The position numbers and the translations under genes were made by a program. 64,000 bases of DNA from Bursaphelenchus xylophilus (lineage: Eukaryota > Nematoda > Chromadorea > Rhabditida > Aphelenchoididae), in the NCBI GenBank assembly GCA_904066235.2, contig CAJFCV020000004.1, positions 7,688,001 through 7,752,000 of the forward strand, read 5' to 3'. Of the stretch, positions 60,301-64,000 are shown one piece after another. Numbering within the stretch: position 1 is the stretch's first letter; each line of letters opens with the position of its first letter. The notes beneath the pieces are model-generated. The model ran no database searches. It saw only the letters and a program-made list of their open reading frames with translations, and was not told the origin of the DNA.

Positions 60301-62271
60301 TGGATTGGACCTCCATGTCGGATGAAATTTTCAATTTTAAAGCTACAGTAATCCCATTACACGTTGGACTTTCGGTGGCAAAATTATATATAATGGACTA
60401 TATTTTTACATCAAGTCCACTAACAAAGCACCAAAACTGTAAAGCACCGAACCGCTTAAAATCTGCCAAATTACCTCTTACTCCGAATAACCACTTGTTA
60501 CTAATACATGGTCTGTGAATCTACTCCTAAGTGATCGCTCTTCTCAAGTGCTGTGTACGTACACAAAGCCCTTGGAGAACACAAATATTAATTACCGCGA
60601 AATCCGATTGTTTGTTTTTTGCCGACGTTTGAAGATCTTCTCTCATTGTTAAAGCAACTTTTTTGTTTGATCAGTAATCTTTTAAAACTGCAGAAAAATC
60701 GAAAAAGGATAGTGAAAAAAAGGAACGATTAAAAACGGTAGATGCGAAATTAATCAAGGCGGAAAGGAGATTAGGCAAGGAAAAGACTGTGACCTTTTAA
60801 GCTAACGTTGAACTCCTAAAGACAAGGAGTTCAACGGGTTCTGCAAACGACAATTTGTGAAGGGGTGGTCCAAAAAGAAAGGCTTTCTTCAAGTGGCGGT
60901 CACCCGAACTTTCACCACCGAATGCGGGTCAGTTCCCGATGTCTTATGAATCAAACGTTTCTGTATCAAAGACGAGGTAAAAGTTGGCAAAGTTTAAGAT
61001 CAATCTTTAAATAACACATCCCCATAAGCACGGCAGGGGCTTGGCCGGCTCAAAATGTCGGGCCCGGCTCGGACTATGAGTCCTTTTGTGATAGTACAAG
61101 GCTATTTCGCATCCTCCATGAACCGTGCAAAACAGCAAGGATGCCGATGTACACAAACTTCCAAAAATATTACCGTTTCCCAAATGTCAACAGCTATAGC
61201 TGTAAACTAATCTAAGTATTACAATCAAACTACATTTTTGTAGTTTAGACGCTGCAAAGAAATTTCATGTAGAGAAAAAAGGTTTGAAAAGTCTTATGGA
61301 TTTTTTCTGTAATCTACTATATTTAGCGCTCTAAACATTGATCTTTATAAAATAAACACGGAAGTTTAATTTAATCAGGGACAAAAAGTAACGTATTTTA
61401 TGGTTGAAACTAAGGAATTAATAATCTGTCATAGGTTCAATCTCAACGAACGATCATGCAATTTTAAAAATTCAACACGCAAAGCGCAAATTTAAACAGG
61501 ATTGTACATTTTAAAGTGGGAAGTAAATACGGGTACGGTCAATGATTCGTTCGAAGACGGTCATAATCTCAAAATTGGAGGTTCGTCTTAATTTATGAAC
61601 AGAAAACTAGATTAAACAGATAAGACTACCAATATAGTCACCGTTATCCGATCAATTAACGAACCGCGGGTGAACCTTAGTTAATTAGGGAGCAAGAGGT
61701 GGGGGTGGACTATGCCATTTTTAGATTGATGTTTTTGGCTACCTATGTGAGACATGAACTTGTATTACACATGGGAGAAATTGACCCAAAAGTTAGTTAA
61801 AGTGGGAGATTCAACAAGACGTTGCGTCAAATGTGATTGTCCCCCTCCGCCCCCAAAAAATTTTGGAGTAATTACAAGCTTGTCATTTTTCCGTGGCAAA
61901 TGCCAAAAACATGCGTTTCACCGCGAAAGCAACCCCATTTGGCGCACTGATTGGGAACCTCGCACTTTAAATTCCTTGTCTTAACTATTACTTGGCCGAT
62001 TGAAGGGCAACACAAGCTCTTCAGAGACCCATTTGGAAGTTGTTATTTGCCACAACATGGTAATTACATCGTCTGACAGATGCTTTAGGACAAAAAAAAA
62101 ATATTTTTGCCATTTATTAGCACACGTCTACTCCCGGTAATGGTCGTTTTATATTTTTCTGTGCGTAAAAAGCCCAAGCTAAAAGTTTCACAAGTTTAAA
62201 TGGTGCTTTTATACACTACGCTGTCAAAATTTGACGATTACACGGGGCTCATCGCGAGCACTTTCTTTTTT
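57349..62271. other. Gene desert
   Basis: About 4.9 kb upstream of the neuropeptide receptor with no supported gene. Open frames are short (for example minus-strand 59790-60119) and show no family, splice or repeat support. A 10-bp hairpin (TTGAACTCCT / AGGAGTTCAA) lies at about 60808-60835, and a short GGCCGG/GGGCCCGG-rich patch near 61030-61075 may be a decayed hAT-type relic. Confidence 0.4.
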
Positions 62272-62844
62272 ACAAGGAAAGTACTTCTATGGGGTGTGGA
62301 ATTACCGGTCGAGATATATATCAAAAAATTCGCAAAAATTTTCTGATTCAGAATATATATAAATTAGCTGCCTAATTTTGGTCTGATGACATGTTTTTGT
62401 CCTCAGAAGTTTTCTCGCGACACCATGCAAGTGTCTTTTTGGCCGTGTTTTTACCAATAAAAAAATTTTGTTTTGTGCTAAAATAAATTTTGAGGCCTTG
62501 ACAAGCCTTAAAATATCAAATTGGATTACAACTACACCTTAAAAGTAGTTCCAATGTAAAAAATGGGTTCTAGTGTGGCAAAAGGAATCGAACCCGTCCC
62601 CTTCGGATTCCCAATCTAGCGCTCTAACCACTCGGCCACACCGCTTTCTTCCGAAGGAAGAGACCGAGCTCGCTTTTGTTGCCGCAGATTTTTTTCCTCG
62701 AGAAATACATTTATTGATAAAACTCGTTAATAGACCAAAATTAGGCAGCTAATTTTTATATATTCTGAATCAGAAAATTTTTGCGAATTTTTTGATATAT
62801 ATCTTGACCGGTAATTCCACACCCCATAGAAGTACTTTCCTTGT
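62272..62844. mobile_element. Inverted-repeat element enclosing a tRNA-like sequence
   Basis: Arms of about 114 nt at 62272-62385 and 62731-62844 are inverted copies, beginning ACAAGGAAAGTACTTCTATG and ending with the complement. Between them is unrelated AT-rich sequence and a tRNA-like segment. No transposase. The 573-bp size is typical of a MITE. Confidence 0.8.
62573..62641 (-). tRNA. tRNA-like sequence (pseudo-tRNA) inside the inverted-repeat element
   Basis: 69 nt with a 7-bp pair of ends (GTGTGGC / GCCACAC), a consensus A box TGGCCGAGTGG and exact B box GGTTCGATTCC. The internal arms do not fold into a standard cloverleaf: the D stem and anticodon stem mismatch, and the long variable arm expected for a Ser/Leu-type D loop is absent. 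The 3' half (AATCCGAAGG...CGGGTTCGATTCC) matches that of the tRNA-like sequences at 53339 and 54411. Confidence 0.4.
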
Positions 62845-64000
62845 TAAATAATTTTAGCGGCACATTAGGTAACCCTCCTTGTATCATCTCGCCTGTAGAT
62901 CTGTATATGAACTGGGTTGCACATATTAACAAAGTTCTCAACTCCCACGTCCCAAACTTACACCCGAAACTAAGTAGGCCCTCCGGTAATTATCGCCTTC
63001 TAAAAATTGACGTGAGTCAGAAAGGACGCTGACGAAAAAACTCTTCATCCGGAGGCGTTTTCGCTTAAAAATTCACTTAAAAAATCTCGTCTTTCCGCCT
63101 GCTGAAGGCCGACACCGAGAAGACAATGGGGCCCGGGTTGTTTAAGACAAGGTGCAGAAGTCCGGTGCCCAAGGTGAACTGATCTGGAAGGGTACTATTT
63201 TTGAAGGCAATAACAAAGTCAAAAAATTGGCAACATGGCTGGTGCAGGATGTAAACAGATAAATTTGCAAATAACTAAGGTTTTGGGTATAAAATAGCAC
63301 GGAATAACAAGGGAAGCGCTAGACAGGCAAGATTTAAAGTTTTTCTAACTTTTACGTATATGGTCAGCATGGGGACACATATCAAATCGTAGAAATATTA
63401 GCTCACGATTTTCAGGCGCAACCGAGATATTCAGAAGTCTTTGCAGATTGTATAGAGCGAGGGAAACGTAAAGTTTTTCATTTGCAAAATCGTTTTTTCT
63501 AAGAGCTTTAAAATTTTATTTTGCGGTTCCACAAGGGAAAGAACTAAGTATGAGTCGCAATTCACAATATAAATAAAGTCCAGTTTTAGCTAACCGATCA
63601 AAAATCACACTGTATTCCATTCATTGCTCTTTGGAAATTCCTTTCCTTGAGATTAACGAGGATAAATTTTAATAAAAGAATTAGCATTGTGAGATTATGT
63701 CAGAACATACGTTTAGGTTGGCTAATAAGTTTTTGAAATTTTTTTCTCCGTATCACCACGGTCTTTTTGGGACGGTTTAGCAAGGACAGCAATATATAAC
63801 TTGTAGTAGAGCTTGAGTACTGTCAAGTAGAGAGGCAACCAGGTCACAGCCTTTGCCAAGGTTTTATAACGGCATGTTGAAAAAGATCATATTTGGAGGT
63901 GGTTTGTTCTACAGCGCTTAAAGAGGTCTGATACCCACCGGTTCTATAGCCCAACTAAACAGTGTATAAGGCCTGAACATCGTTAACAATGCCACGGTAG
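62845..64000. other. Intergenic, no gene seen
   Basis: The last 1.2 kb has only short open frames and no recognisable family, repeat or RNA gene. A gene starting beyond the window edge cannot be excluded. Confidence 0.4.

Overview
This window is eukaryotic nuclear DNA, most likely from a nematode. The genes are split by many short GT-AG introns, several of them about 38-50 nt. They include multi-exon 7TM chemoreceptors of nematode type, a small secreted protein with a Lustrin-type cysteine-rich domain, a short ionotropic-receptor gene without a large N-terminal domain, and tightly packed same-strand genes spaced like a nematode operon. The species cannot be fixed from the sequence. Exon coordinates were assembled by hand from splice signals, reading phase and family similarity, so single-base errors are possible at some junctions.

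Layout. 0.2-8.2 kb (+): a membrane histidine acid phosphatase, a fold-back transposon (2.65-4.2 kb), an ionotropic-glutamate-receptor-like channel, and an old-yellow-enzyme-type NADH:flavin oxidoreductase. 8.4-17.4 kb: four members of one 7TM chemoreceptor family, three on the minus strand (two of them recent tandem duplicates) and one on the plus strand, all with the same exon architecture. 17.8-22.6 kb (-): Golgi alpha-mannosidase II in 15 exons. 22.6-26.8 kb: gene-poor, with a Tc1/mariner-derived inverted-repeat element. 26.8-27.3 kb (-): the small secreted cysteine-rich protein. 27.6-29.6 kb: a long palindromic element with a GGGCC-rich hAT-like MITE nested inside one arm. 29.6-34.4 kb (-): a secreted C-type lectin protein with a long acidic, low-complexity tail and candidate glycosaminoglycan attachment sites. 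34.4-40.6 kb: gene-poor, with C/G tracts, a small MITE and a possible short-exon transcript. 40.6-42.9 kb (+): S-adenosylmethionine synthase. 43.1-51.2 kb (-): NOG1, RRP8 and VPS11 head to tail, a candidate operon. 51.6-52.6 kb (+): a secreted/ER protein ending KNEL. 52.9-54.9 kb: a long inverted repeat carrying two opposed tRNA-like sequences. 55.0-57.3 kb (-): a rhodopsin-class neuropeptide receptor. 57.4-64 kb: a gene desert with another inverted repeat around a tRNA-like sequence.

How it fits together: NOG1 (60S GTPase) and RRP8 (25S/28S rRNA methyltransferase) share a ribosome-biogenesis theme; VPS11 is the HOPS/CORVET subunit downstream of them. The chemoreceptors, ionotropic receptor and neuropeptide receptor are sensory or neural membrane proteins with no evident functional linkage to the housekeeping genes. 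The most unusual feature is the number of fold-back elements (at least six in 64 kb), two of which contain tRNA-like sequences with intact-looking A and B boxes.
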